DNA of 64,000 nucleotides from Collinsella sp. An268 (lineage in GTDB: Bacteria > Actinomycetota > Coriobacteriia > Coriobacteriales > Coriobacteriaceae): assembly GCF_002159765.1 (NCBI RefSeq), contig NZ_NFJH01000003.1, positions 1 through 64,000 on the forward strand, given 5' to 3'. Below the pieces are notes generated by a model. The model was given only the letters and a program-made list of their open reading frames with translations. It was not told the DNA's origin and did no database searches. The position numbers were made by a program, and so were the translations under genes. This document shows, piece after piece, positions 55,238-64,000 of this stretch (the first letter of the stretch is position 1; the number at the start of each line of letters is the position of its first letter).

Positions 55238-57418
55238 ATGACCGAACCCGTAACCGAGCCCACCGCAACCGCCCCGGTCGCCCCGCCGTACGAGAAAGAC
55301 GCCCTCGATCGCAAGATCGTGGAGAACTTCCCCGGCAAGATCGTCCGCAAGGACCTGACCGCCCTCATGAAGCGCGGCGCCGGTATCCCCACGTTCGTGC
55401 TCGAGTACCTGCTGGGCATGTACTGCGCGACCGACGATCCCGAGGCACTGGAGACCGGCCTCGAGCGCATCCGTAAGATTCTCGCCGAGAACTACGTGCG
55501 CACCGAGGAGAGCGAGGTCATCAAGTCACGCATCCGCGAGCTCGGGCAGTACACCATCATTGACAAGGTGAGCGCGTACTTGGACGAGCGGCGCGACATC
55601 TACGTGGCCAACCTTTCCAATCTGACGATCGAACCGTTTGTGATGCCCGACGAGTACGTGCGACAGTACACCAAGATGCTCACGGGTGGCATCTGGTGCA
55701 TCGCGCGCATTCAATATCTGCGGCCCGAAGACATTACCGAGGACCCCCTGTCCGACGTGTTCGGGGAGGATCCCGCGGCAACCATCAAGCCAAAGCCCTC
55801 CAAAAACAACAAGGGGCCCGAGAACTCGCCGTTCCACATCGCCAGCCTAACGCCCATCCAGATGCCCAACCTCGACATCGACGAGCTGATCTCCCACCGC
55901 GCCAACTTCACCGCCGACGAGTGGATCGCCCTCATCTTGCGTTCCGCCGGATACGAACCCAGCGCTCTCACCCCGCGCGAGCGGCTGCATTTCCTCACAC
56001 GCATGGTGCCGCTCGTGGAGCTCAACTACAACCTGTGCGAGCTCGGCCCACGCGGCACAGGCAAATCGCATATCTACACCGAGGTCTCGCCCTACTCCTA
56101 CCTCGTCTCGGGCGGACAGATCACCACCGCCATGCTCTTCGCCAACAACACCGCGCGTACCGGCGGCATCGGACTGGTGGGCCATTGGGACTGCATCGCC
56201 TTCGATGAGGTCGCCGGCATGCACTACAAGGACATGAACGCCATCCAGATTATGAAGGGCTACATGGCAAACGGCACGTTTGGCCGCGGGCGGGAGCAGT
56301 TCAACGCCGAGGCCTCTATGGTGTTCGAGGGCAACATCAACGACTCGGTTGCCAACGTCCTCAAGACGACGCATCTGTTCGACCCGTTCCCACCGGAGTT
56401 CAACAACGACAGCGCGTTTTTTGACCGCATCCACTGCTACCTGCCCGGTTGGGAGATTCCCAAGATGCGCTCCGACCTGCTCACCGGACGCTATGGCCTC
56501 ATTACCGACTGCCTGTCCGAGTTTTGCCACGAAATGCGGCGACGCGACTTCACGCACTATATCGACCCGTATTTCCGCCTTAACAGCGAGTGCAACCGCC
56601 GCGACGAGATAGGTATTCGCAAGACGTTTTCCGGCCTGGCCAAACTCATCTTCCCTGACGGGAAGATGGAAAAGGAGGATGTGCGCATGCTGCTCGAGTA
56701 CACCATCGAAGGGCGGCGACGCGTGAAGGAGCAGCTCAAGATCATGGCGGGCATCGAGTTCATCGATGTCGCGCTGGGCTACGTGGACGCCGATAACCCG
56801 GCGGAGACCACGACCGTGACCGTTCCCGAGCAGGCCAACGACACGCTCATCCCCGACGCCCCGCTGCCGCCGGGCCACGTCTTTGCCATCGGAACGTCCA
56901 TAGGCGACGAAACCGCCGTCTACAAACTTGAAAACAAAGCGATTGCGGGCGAGATGAAGTTCCGCACCGAGGGCATCGGCTACAACAAGGTGGTCAACGA
57001 CTCACTGGACGCAGCCTTTCAGCAGTTCCGGCAAAACGCCGCGAGCCTTGCCACCGGGATGCGCATCAACACCAAGGATTACCTGCTTTACTACAACGAC
57101 ACCCAAGGCAAGGGCCTTTCGGCCGAGCTCTCGCTCGCCGAATTTGTTGGCCTGTGCTCCGCAGCGGCGAACCGCCCCGTCATGCCCGGGCTCGTCATCC
57201 CCGGCATCCTGCGCATCTCGGGGACGCTCGAGCCCATCCGTAACCTCGAAGACGTCATGCGCGTCGCCAAAAACGCCGGCGCCCATCGAATCCTTCTGCC
57301 CATGAGCTCGATTGCCGACCTGCAGAATATCGCTCCAGAGCTCATCGGCTCGGTGACCGCCGAATTCTACGAAACCGGCAACGCGGTGGCAGCCGCACAG
57401 AAAGCGCTCGGCATATAG
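55238..57418 (+). CDS. brxL: BREX Lon-like AAA+ protein BrxL
   Basis: Protein of 726 residues. The AAA+ domain has Walker A GPRGTGKS (Lys276) and Walker B WDCIAFDEVAG. The C-terminal Lon-protease-like domain (about 530-726) has LSAELSLAEFVGLCSAAANRP and GILRISGTLEPI. BrxL defines type 1 BREX; structural work on homologues shows MCM-like DNA-translocating rings. The start at 55238 is 5 bases after the pglZ stop; an ATG at 55226 overlapping pglZ is also possible. It is the last BREX gene, ended by a strong hairpin. Confidence 0.93.
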   Translation: MTEPVTEPTATAPVAPPYEKDALDRKIVENFPGKIVRKDLTALMKRGAGIPTFVLEYLLGMYCATDDPEALETGLERIRKILAENYVRTEESEVIKSRIRELGQYTIIDKVSAYLDERRDIYVANLSNLTIEPFVMPDEYVRQYTKMLTGGIWCIARIQYLRPEDITEDPLSDVFGEDPAATIKPKPSKNNKGPENSPFHIASLTPIQMPNLDIDELISHRANFTADEWIALILRSAGYEPSALTPRERLHFLTRMVPLVELNYNLCELGPRGTGKSHIYTEVSPYSYLVSGGQITTAMLFANNTARTGGIGLVGHWDCIAFDEVAGMHYKDMNAIQIMKGYMANGTFGRGREQFNAEASMVFEGNINDSVANVLKTTHLFDPFPPEFNNDSAFFDRIHCYLPGWEIPKMRSDLLTGRYGLITDCLSEFCHEMRRRDFTHYIDPYFRLNSECNRRDEIGIRKTFSGLAKLIFPDGKMEKEDVRMLLEYTIEGRRRVKEQLKIMAGIEFIDVALGYVDADNPAETTTVTVPEQANDTLIPDAPLPPGHVFAIGTSIGDETAVYKLENKAIAGEMKFRTEGIGYNKVVNDSLDAAFQQFRQNAASLATGMRINTKDYLLYYNDTQGKGLSAELSLAEFVGLCSAAANRPVMPGLVIPGILRISGTLEPIRNLEDVMRVAKNAGAHRILLPMSSIADLQNIAPELIGSVTAEFYETGNAVAAAQKALGI

Positions 57419-57426
57419 CAAAGCTC

Positions 57427-57468
57427 GCGCCCTCGCCGCATGCAGGCAGCCGCTCGCGGCGAGGGCGC
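57427..57468 (+). terminator. Hairpin at the end of the BREX operon
   Basis: A perfect 13-bp stem, GCGCCCTCGCCGC (57427-57439) with GCGGCGAGGGCGC (57456-57468), begins 8 bases after the brxL stop. There is no T-run, but it also serves the convergent FHA gene. Confidence 0.6.
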
Positions 57469-57531
57469 CGTGGAATCATCTCCCACCGGAGCCCTCAGCA
57501 GTACGAGCAGGGCGGCACTCGTTGGGCGTCA

Positions 57532-58518
57532 TCACGACCACGCTTCGTCCAGCACGCCAGGGACGCCCTCGATGGCGGCAAATACCGTTTGGGAGCCCAG
57601 CCGCAGCTCGTCACCGGGCGTCAGCGCGCATTCCTCGCCGGGCGCAAGGGGGTGCTCCTCCCCCGTCAAAGCGCTGACTACCGCGGTCCCGTTGGTTGAG
57701 CCCAAATCGCGCACCTTCCAACACGAATCCACACCGTCCCAGCGCACCGCCGCATGGTGCTCGGACACATCGGCCTCTACGTCGGTGATATCCTGCGCGC
57801 CGAGCGCCAAAATGCCAATCTCCGCCCCGGTGGAAGCAGGATCCACCCAATGGGGCGCCCCCGCCAAGTAACCGCCCTCAACGCGGATGAGTCCCAGGGG
57901 CCTCGTCAGCGCGGCCTCCGCATCGCCTGTCGCCACGTCCGCCATCAAGACGCCCGCTTCCGGCGTCCCCATACGACCGCCCATGGTGGCGGTAACGTAA
58001 TCCATGGTGTACGCAACGGCAGCGGGGACGTTGGCAGAGCAGCCCACTGCCACGAACAGCACCAGTACGGCCTCGGCGCGTTCACCCGTGGTATATCCCT
58101 TGCCGGTGGTCAGGCGCGTCAGCGCATTGCGATACAGCCGCACATCCTGACGGCATGCGGCAAGCGCGCGCTCCATCGCCATCCCCTGCTCGCCGCACAC
58201 CATGCCGATGATCTTCTCATTGGTCATACGGCGGCCGCTTCTGGCACGCAGGCGCCCCATAACCCGCTGGGCGGCGACGCCCCAATCGCGGAAATAGCCC
58301 GGCTGGAGCGAGCCGACCGGCGCATGCACCACAAAATGCGACACCCACGACCGATCTGAGGCACGGCTCAGGGCGCTCCTGCCGTCTGATAGCTGACGTT
58401 CTGACAGGATCATGCTCGCCAAGTCGCGATGGCTGATGCCCCCATGACGCTTTAAGATATCGAACAAAGCCCCGCACGGCGTCGGTTCATGTAAGGTCAG
58501 AGGTGCCATCGCCCGCAT
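57532..58518 (-). CDS. FHA-domain protein
   Basis: Protein of 328 residues. The C-terminal FHA domain (about 235-325) has VEADVSEHHAAVRW and VRDLGSTNGTAVV, the phosphothreonine-binding loops. The N-terminal 200 residues start with a helical segment resembling a winged helix (LFDILKRHGGISHRDLASMILS) and a region RRMTNEKIIGMVCGEQGMAMERAL of unknown function. Its start overlaps the kinase gene, with GGAG 7 bases upstream of the ATG at 58518. It is probably the substrate or reader of the adjacent Ser/Thr kinase. Confidence 0.82.
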   Translation of the reverse strand: MRAMAPLTLHEPTPCGALFDILKRHGGISHRDLASMILSERQLSDGRSALSRASDRSWVSHFVVHAPVGSLQPGYFRDWGVAAQRVMGRLRARSGRRMTNEKIIGMVCGEQGMAMERALAACRQDVRLYRNALTRLTTGKGYTTGERAEAVLVLFVAVGCSANVPAAVAYTMDYVTATMGGRMGTPEAGVLMADVATGDAEAALTRPLGLIRVEGGYLAGAPHWVDPASTGAEIGILALGAQDITDVEADVSEHHAAVRWDGVDSCWKVRDLGSTNGTAVVSALTGEEHPLAPGEECALTPGDELRLGSQTVFAAIEGVPGVLDEAWS

Positions 58519-60442
58519 CACCCTTCTCCTGGTCGTCCGCCCACGCGGCGAGGTTCACATCTCCGGACGGGACTTCATCTCGTACCGCCTTCGTCTCGCA
58601 ATCGCCCGCGGTATCCGAAGAGCCCGATGCCAGCCTCTCCGCCGACGATTCAGCGATCGCGCTTGCCCCACCTGCCACGCCAACGGCACCACGCTCCCCC
58701 GCCGGCAATGCTCGGCGCGCCTCGGCAATGAGGGCGGGCACCACCGTCATCGCATAATCCAGAACCAAGGGGCACCAACCTGCAGCACATGCCGCGAAGA
58801 CCGCCACGAGCGCGCCTCCCGCCTGCGATGACGCTCCGAGCGTAAGCGGGCCGGCGGCGGTAAGCACCACCAGGGCAGCAAGTGCCAGCGCAACGCTACC
58901 GTGGATAAAACCCCGCAGCGTACCGGCATCGTCTCGCGCAGCCCAGGCGCCCGACACCGCCGGAGCGATAAGGAGCGCAGCCACAACGGGGAACGAGAGA
59001 TGCCCCTCCCATGCAAACGGCCCCATCTCCCATGCAGCGGAGGCACCGTCGAGCACGAGCGCCGTGATGAGCGCCACCGCAACGAGCACCGCATACGACG
59101 CCGCCCTCCCCATGGTGAACACAAGACGGTTGATCGCATAGGGCGACGTCGATGCAAACCAGGAAGCGCGATCCGTGCAGGGCAGCAGACGCTCGCCGGT
59201 AAGGGCGCGCTCGATGTTCACGACGTAGTTGGCGCAGAAGGACTCGAGTCCATCATGCACCGCCTGTGCGCGGGGGCGCTTCGCCTGAGCCGAGGCGAGA
59301 CACGGCGTCACCAGCTCTGTCAGTTGGTTGTCCACAAGCATGAGAGCCCGCCGAAGCTCTACCGCATCGGGGTCCAAGGCAAGATCGCGCGCTACGCGTC
59401 CGGCAGCGACCGCCACGTCGGGCTCGCGAACCAAAAGCGACGCCATATCCGCATCCGCCTCATGCGCAGACACGAGACGACGCGGAGCGGTGTCCACCTT
59501 TACACGATACGGAGAGGCGCCAGACAAGTCGTCGGCATCGAGGTCGAAGGGCGTGTGGCCATCGACCAGCTCAAACAGGACGCTTGCCGCAGCATACACG
59601 TCAATCGCCGCCGACGCGCGTAAGCGCTCGAGGTGCGGCAAGTCATCAGAAAGCATCTCGGGTGGCGCATAGGCAGCCGTGGCATGGCGCACCACGCGCG
59701 CGGCGCGCGTGAACGAACCTGCCCGAGCCGGCGCGAGCGCCGCGGCCGAACCGAAGTCGATGAGGCAGATCTCGAACGACCCCTCCTCATTTTGCTTGCG
59801 CAAAGAGCGATGCGCCGTGCGCACCATGATGTTCGCCGGCGAAATGTCGCGGTGCACGAAACCGTCACCCACAAGCTCGAGACGGCCCAGCACCTCAAAG
59901 AGGTCGCGCCCGATACGTGCAGCCGTAAGCGGGGCCAGACGTGACGCGTCGTCGACCGCCAGCTCGTCACGCACCTGCTCGAGAGTAACCCCCTCGATCC
60001 ACTCCATCAGCATGGCGGGCGCACCGTCGATCAAACCGTAACCATAGAGGCGCGGAAACCCCTTGAACCCGTTGAGCGCGCGGTGCGCATCGTACTCGGC
60101 ACGGAAGGCGGCGCAGGCCTGCTCGCGGCGCAGGTGGCGAGCATCATCCTCCTCCTGCTCACCGTATGCCGGCTCAATCATCGTCTTTACCGCGTACGTC
60201 TCGCCCCACGCGTTGCAAGCCCACGCGACACTCCCCAAGCCGCCGCGCCTTGTACGCTCCTCGTCCACGAAGAGCGTCGCGAATCTCTGGCGATACGCCG
60301 CGCGCTCGTCGTCTTTCAGCACCACGGGCTCCTCAAAACCCTCAAGGTGCACCACGCGCAAGCGCGCGCCCGCACCGAGCGCGGCGGGAACCGACGCATC
60401 CGATCTCGGGCTCGCCAGTTGATCTGTCGATACGTCCCTCAC
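58487..60442 (-). CDS. Membrane-anchored Ser/Thr protein kinase
   Basis: Protein of 651 residues. The kinase domain (about 65-330) has YAVKTM (ATP-site Lys), FVHRDISPANIMV (catalytic loop), CLIDFGSA (DFG) and AYAPPEML. A region of about 70 residues follows, then four hydrophobic helices (about 430-590) and an acidic C-terminal tail. Kinase inside and helices at the C-terminus is unlike PknB, which has one helix and PASTA repeats; a non-PASTA sensor is likely. It overlaps the upstream membrane protein gene by 4 bases and the downstream FHA gene by about 30, an obvious operon. Confidence 0.85.
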   Translation of the reverse strand: MRDVSTDQLASPRSDASVPAALGAGARLRVVHLEGFEEPVVLKDDERAAYRQRFATLFVDEERTRRGGLGSVAWACNAWGETYAVKTMIEPAYGEQEEDDARHLRREQACAAFRAEYDAHRALNGFKGFPRLYGYGLIDGAPAMLMEWIEGVTLEQVRDELAVDDASRLAPLTAARIGRDLFEVLGRLELVGDGFVHRDISPANIMVRTAHRSLRKQNEEGSFEICLIDFGSAAALAPARAGSFTRAARVVRHATAAYAPPEMLSDDLPHLERLRASAAIDVYAAASVLFELVDGHTPFDLDADDLSGASPYRVKVDTAPRRLVSAHEADADMASLLVREPDVAVAAGRVARDLALDPDAVELRRALMLVDNQLTELVTPCLASAQAKRPRAQAVHDGLESFCANYVVNIERALTGERLLPCTDRASWFASTSPYAINRLVFTMGRAASYAVLVAVALITALVLDGASAAWEMGPFAWEGHLSFPVVAALLIAPAVSGAWAARDDAGTLRGFIHGSVALALAALVVLTAAGPLTLGASSQAGGALVAVFAACAAGWCPLVLDYAMTVVPALIAEARRALPAGERGAVGVAGGASAIAESSAERLASGSSDTAGDCETKAVRDEVPSGDVNLAAWADDQEKGDAGDGTSDLT

Positions 60443-61434
60443 AGCACAAACCCCTCGGCATAGGATTTGAACTCGGTGTAGTACTTATTCTCGCCGTTTA
60501 CCATGTCGGCCCGTATAGGCGCCATGAATTCGTCAACGTGCTCCGCGGGGTTCTCAAACGCAACGTTGGCGGTCCAAGCGCTGCCGATGGTGCTCAAGTA
60601 CGAGAACAGGCAGCGGTACATGGCAATGAGATCGACGTACGCATCTTTATAACGGCTTTTGCTCGCCGGGATTGTCAGCTGGTTGTTGAGCATGTCGGCA
60701 AACTCGCCATACAGTCGCTGATAGAGCCACTCGCATTCACGCAGGCACGCAAGACGCGTGTCGAGCGGAGCCATGCAATTTTGGTTAAACGACGTCACGC
60801 ACGCGTTAACCTCGCCCACATACCCCTCGATAGACTGCGCCCGGGCAAGCAGATACTCGTAAATCTGCTGCTCGACCTCGGGATCGATACCCGGTGCGGG
60901 TTCTGGCTCAGGATCTGGCGCAGGATCGACCGGATCAGTCTCCCCCGGGTCTCCGCTTGGCTGATTGGGCGAATCATTGGTGCCGCTGTCTCCTCCGGCA
61001 TCGGACGCACCGGTAGTGATGTCAGAGATCAGCCCGTCGATAGAGACGCCACCGATAGTGACGGGGGCACGCGAGGTACCCTGCTGCCCCGTAGCTGAAT
61101 CTTGAGTCCCGGCAGTTGAGGCACCGTCCCCTGCACCTTGAGCGCTCTCCGCGGATTCATCCCCCGATGCATCGCGCACCAACGCATTTACCAGCGCAGA
61201 AAAGAAACTGTCTGAGATATCGCTGCGCGTGGCGGAAATGAGAGCAGGGAGTGAGATGGTATAAGCGGCGGCGCTGATAACCACCAACACGAAGGAGAAC
61301 GTCACCAGGCCGATTAAGGCAGAGGGCACCGACCCGCGGCGCACCCGGTGCCCGCGTGGCGTCACGGCAGCAGCGGTTTCGCCGCCTTGAGCGCGTCGGA
61401 CGCGCTCGCCCAGCCATGCAGCAAAACGTCTCAC
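60439..61434 (-). CDS. Single-pass surface protein of a kinase-FHA operon
   Basis: Protein of 331 residues. A basic N-terminus and one membrane helix (about 38-62) are followed by a Ser/Asp/Gly-rich stretch, a Pro/Glu spacer (DPAPDPEPEPAPG), and a helical extracellular domain of 165 residues containing four Cys (CVTSFNQNC, CLREC) that could form disulfides. I recognise no family. Its gene overlaps the kinase gene by 4 bases (ATGA type), so it may be the extracellular sensor or target of that kinase. Confidence 0.65.
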   Translation of the reverse strand: MRRFAAWLGERVRRAQGGETAAAVTPRGHRVRRGSVPSALIGLVTFSFVLVVISAAAYTISLPALISATRSDISDSFFSALVNALVRDASGDESAESAQGAGDGASTAGTQDSATGQQGTSRAPVTIGGVSIDGLISDITTGASDAGGDSGTNDSPNQPSGDPGETDPVDPAPDPEPEPAPGIDPEVEQQIYEYLLARAQSIEGYVGEVNACVTSFNQNCMAPLDTRLACLRECEWLYQRLYGEFADMLNNQLTIPASKSRYKDAYVDLIAMYRCLFSYLSTIGSAWTANVAFENPAEHVDEFMAPIRADMVNGENKYYTEFKSYAEGFVL

Positions 61435-61625
61435 GACTCTTAGCCCCCACCCCGAAACTCCCCATCATGCGCCACCCATCATACCAGCAAAGGAACGAGT
61501 CAAGCAGGAGTCAACGCGCTCGACGACGGCATCCATCACCACGAGGGATGCCCTACCATTCTTAGTCAGGCAAACGGGCCGCTTGTGCCCTCGAAGTGGA
61601 TGGCTGACTTGCCAACAGCGAGTCG

Positions 61626-61636
61626 CCCCCCCCCCC
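61626..61636. repeat. Homopolymeric C tract (11 bases)
   Basis: Eleven consecutive C (G on the minus strand) lie 25 bases downstream of the AAA ATPase stop. It is outside any supported coding frame, so length variation would not change a protein directly. Confidence 0.9.
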
Positions 61637-61660
61637 GCTCTTCCGCTCGTGCGGACGTGT

Positions 61661-62758
61661 CTACAACTCCTCGGAGAGATACGCGCGCAGAAGGGGCATC
61701 TCAAACGTAACGTATCCCCGTCGGGGAGCATCGATGACGCCCTGTTCGAGCAGGCGCGTGCGGTACACGCGCGCGTAGTTGGTGTTCTTGCCCATGCGTG
61801 CGGCAACATCGGCGACCGAACTCGGACGCCCTTCATCGGCAAGCATCGCCTCTAAAAACGCCATATCGCCGTCGGAGAGCTCCTGGCAGGTCTTTTTGAC
61901 CACACCGTTGATGAAGTCCTGCCGCGCCAGCTCTGCACCGCGCCGCGCATGCTCGGAAGTCATAACCTCGGCCTCCCCCATCGCCGCCCACGACCGGAAG
62001 CCGACGAGCTGTACCATATAGGCGAAGCCATCCGCCGCAGCCACGGCGATATCGAGCGCCTCGTCCTCGACGCGCCGCCCCGCCTCCTCAAGGGTCTCGC
62101 GAAACGCATCTCGTACATCATGGTCGGCGATGCGTCCCAGCTGATGCTGCGCAGCACGGCGCAAAAACGACGCCGATTTATCGGAGAGCAAGGCGGAAAC
62201 GCGCGACGGCAACCCCGCCATACACAGCGCGACATCACGGCTCTCCCGCACAAAGTGCTGAAACGTCGCGGCAAAGTCTACGAGTTCGTCAAGACCAGGG
62301 TCAACCTCGTCGACCGTAATGAGCAGGCCAATCTGATGCTCCGCGAGAACGTCTAAGAGCTTGTTCATCCTCGTGCGCCAATTGCCCGAAGCCGGATCGC
62401 GATACTCCCACGCCATTCCAAACAGTTTTGATACGGAGATTGAAGTGAGCCTGCGATCTGCGGGACGATCGACAAAGGCATCGGCCGCCTCCGTTGCGCG
62501 CTCGATAATGTCCTCGAGCATCCCCGGCCGTGCCGTAACGTTCGCCGAAATCCATCCGAACGATTCTGCGCGAGACGCAAGATAGGAGAGCAGAACCGTT
62601 TTGCCTACACCGCGGGCTCCCGTAAAGAGGCTGCAGAGGTTAGGGTCGGAGCCGTGAGACTTCAGCGCCGTCTCTAGCTCGCTGATAAGCTCTTGCCGAC
62701 CGGCAAGCACTGCGGGCATCCTTCCGAAGGTTGGGGTGAACGGGTTTTCGTTGCGCAC
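61661..62758 (-). CDS. AAA ATPase with C-terminal winged helix
   Basis: Protein of 365 residues with a GTG start at 62758, set by AGGAGG 6 bases upstream; an ATG at 62800 precedes that site. Walker A GARGVGKT is near residue 48 and Walker B LLITVDEVDPG near 142. A sensor and lid region is followed by a C-terminal winged helix (about 290-365, DVAARMGKNTNYARVYRTRLLEQGVI). The architecture matches ORC/STAND-type ATPases found near mobile elements or as regulators. The target is unknown. A T-rich leader upstream separates it from the next gene. Confidence 0.78.
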   Translation of the reverse strand: MRNENPFTPTFGRMPAVLAGRQELISELETALKSHGSDPNLCSLFTGARGVGKTVLLSYLASRAESFGWISANVTARPGMLEDIIERATEAADAFVDRPADRRLTSISVSKLFGMAWEYRDPASGNWRTRMNKLLDVLAEHQIGLLITVDEVDPGLDELVDFAATFQHFVRESRDVALCMAGLPSRVSALLSDKSASFLRRAAQHQLGRIADHDVRDAFRETLEEAGRRVEDEALDIAVAAADGFAYMVQLVGFRSWAAMGEAEVMTSEHARRGAELARQDFINGVVKKTCQELSDGDMAFLEAMLADEGRPSSVADVAARMGKNTNYARVYRTRLLEQGVIDAPRRGYVTFEMPLLRAYLSEEL

Positions 62759-62938
62759 TACGTCCTCCTTCTGCGTTTCTGCATTCCATCGTAGCAGCAA
62801 CGGTCACGTCGTTTTTTTCTTTTGCTCTTTTTTTTATTTTTTGCTCTTTTACGTTGGCGCAGGTAATAAGGGCAATCTCTTCTGCGCAGTGCGCCTGCGG
62901 AATGCGTCGAGGTTTTGTGAAAAAGTCGGCGACCGCCG

Positions 62939-63136
62939 TCAGCCGACCGCGAAGCGCCGGAGGTCCCATCCGCGGCGCTCGGCCTCGCGGATGAGATCCA
63001 AGGGGCTGGCGTCCTCCAGCGCCGCCACGTCGACGATAGCCCAAGGCGAGCCCGCAAACGCCGCCGGCCCCGTCTCGTTAACCAAGGCATCACGCAAGCG
63101 CTCTACATCGATGGTAATCCGCTCGTCCACACCCAT
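62939..63136 (-). CDS. Small acidic protein of unknown function
   Basis: A 65-residue protein starting MGVDERITIDVERLRDAL, with AAAGGGG just before the ATG at 63136. It contains predicted helices and the segment SPLDLIREAERRGWDL. No membrane helix or known motif. Codon use and the ribosome site support a real gene. It stands alone between the ATPase and the DUF4097 gene. Confidence 0.55.
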   Translation of the reverse strand: MGVDERITIDVERLRDALVNETGPAAFAGSPWAIVDVAALEDASPLDLIREAERRGWDLRRFAVG

Positions 63137-63181
63137 CACCCCTTTAGGCGCATGCTATCAAATGCATAAGTTGCATAATTT

Positions 63182-63221
63182 GTACCCGTCCCCACGTATG
63201 CCGTACCCGTCCCCACGTATG
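63182..63221. repeat. Two tandem copies of a 19-base repeat
   Basis: GTACCCGTCCCCACGTATG occurs at 63182-63200 and again at 63203-63221, a 21-base period, in the gap between the small protein and the DUF4097 gene. Confidence 0.85.
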
Positions 63222-63261
63222 TGCCCGCACTCCCCCGGCTTCTCGCCGGCGTGCCGCTCGC

Positions 63262-64000
63262 TTACGCGAGCACGCGCATGTTGCCGCTCACGGTGTTGAT
63301 GGTGATGCGCGATGCGCCGTCGCCGTAGACATAGGTATCACCCGACTGCGCGCTCGCTGGCCGGTCGCTCGTGAACCCGCCCGAGATGCTCGAAACCCCC
63401 ACCGTGGCACCGGCGTCCGCCGGCATCTGAAGCGATACGTCGCCGCTCACGGTATCGCAGGACACCTGCGGCGGCAGAGCTCCCGTAAGCGCGAGGTCCT
63501 GCACGCCCGACACGGTATCGACGGCAAGATCTGCCGACACGCTGCCCACCAGCTTGACGTTGCCGCTCACCGTCGCAAGCTCGGCCCGCTCGGCCGCAAG
63601 GTCCGCAACCACCAGGCCGGAGCTCACGGTGTCGACATCGAGCGCGGCGCAGGCAAGGCCGCCGAGGTCGAGCGCCGAAGAGGTGCTCTGAATGCTCACG
63701 TTGCGGAGCTTCCAGCTCTCGCGCACCGGAACCTCGGTGGTAAGGCGCATGTCCGGATAGTCGTAGCCGTTATCCGACTCAGGCAGACCGTCCGCGATGG
63801 CGAGCGTACCGCCGTTGAGCTCAAACGTCGCCTGCGTGGGGTCCATCCGATAATCGCCCGCCGCGACTTCCTCGCGCACCACGACCTCCGCGCCCTCGGT
63901 GGGCACGATGCGCACCGTGCCGCCGCGCCATGTTACGCGCAGATCGGTCACCTCGTCGGTGCTATATGCGTTCGTGGTATCGATGGGCTCGGAGAGGGTC
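63262..64000 (-). CDS. DUF4097-family beta-solenoid protein, 5' end outside the window
   Basis: At least 246 residues; the frame stays open to the window edge (residues TLSEPIDTTNAYSTD lead into the visible part), so an internal GTG at 63951 is not the true start. Repeating beta-strand units (LDVDTVSSGLVVADL, LATVSGNVKLVGSV, LAVDTVSGVQDLAL, SCDTVSGDVSLQM, ITINTVSGNMRVL) with a recurrent TVSG motif match the DUF4097/putative adhesin fold, often found with PspC or small regulators. No anchor is seen in the visible part. Confidence 0.8.
   Translation of the reverse strand, partial: TLSEPIDTTNAYSTDEVTDLRVTWRGGTVRIVPTEGAEVVVREEVAAGDYRMDPTQATFELNGGTLAIADGLPESDNGYDYPDMRLTTEVPVRESWKLRNVSIQSTSSALDLGGLACAALDVDTVSSGLVVADLAAERAELATVSGNVKLVGSVSADLAVDTVSGVQDLALTGALPPQVSCDTVSGDVSLQMPADAGATVGVSSISGGFTSDRPASAQSGDTYVYGDGASRITINTVSGNMRVLA

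Overview
The window is a chromosomal stretch of a high-GC, anaerobic Gram-positive bacterium. It most resembles a Collinsella/Olsenella-type Coriobacteriia. That assignment is an inference from the GC-rich coding, clear AGGAGG-type ribosome binding sites, pyruvate:ferredoxin oxidoreductase, rubrerythrin, hydrogenase maturation genes and PTS sugar clusters; no rRNA is present to confirm it.

Layout. 1-7.3 kb: a NIF3-family protein, then hypF, hypC, hypD, a 41-residue membrane peptide, hypE and a phosphoglycolate-phosphatase-like HAD enzyme. 7.3-18.6 kb: a membrane protein and two parallel alpha-glucoside modules. Each module has a GH4 6-phospho-alpha-glucosidase, a PTS EIICB permease and a GntR/UTRA regulator, with palindromic operators of different cores (TTGTCTAGACAA and TTGTACGTACAA). 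The first module also carries a polyol-type dehydrogenase. 18.7-24.2 kb: DNA repair and oxidative defence (rmuC, nth, rubrerythrin, a Fe-S-less mutY, an Rrf2 regulator) and tRNA-Asp. 24.8-34 kb: a phosphoesterase, a LytS/LytR-type two-component system, a glycosyltransferase, a QueT-like transporter, an MFS transporter, a phospholipase-C-like protein, an anchored C39-like peptidase and an anmK remnant. 34.4-37.9 kb: nifJ.

38.4-57.4 kb is a type 1 BREX phage-defence locus: brxA, brxB, brxC, pglX, pglZ, brxL. Its most unusual property is that pglX is split at a domain border. An 859-residue methyltransferase/specificity half and a 323-residue C-terminal half are separated by about 5.7 kb of lower-GC cargo. 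The cargo holds a HEPN protein, a SIR2-like protein, a small convergent locus and an SNF2 helicase. The small locus has the hallmarks of an SOS-controlled type I toxin-antitoxin system: a LexA-like box over the -35, a consensus sigma-70 promoter, a sequestered Shine-Dalgarno, a hydrophobic peptide with a basic tail, and an antisense RNA with its own promoter and terminator. The lower GC appears to begin inside the pglX target-recognition region, which suggests that specificity domain and cargo arrived together.

57.5-64 kb: a three-gene set (membrane protein, membrane-anchored Ser/Thr kinase, FHA protein), an AAA ATPase with a winged-helix tail, a small protein, and a DUF4097 protein cut by the window edge. 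Function assignments come from motif recognition alone; no database search was possible.
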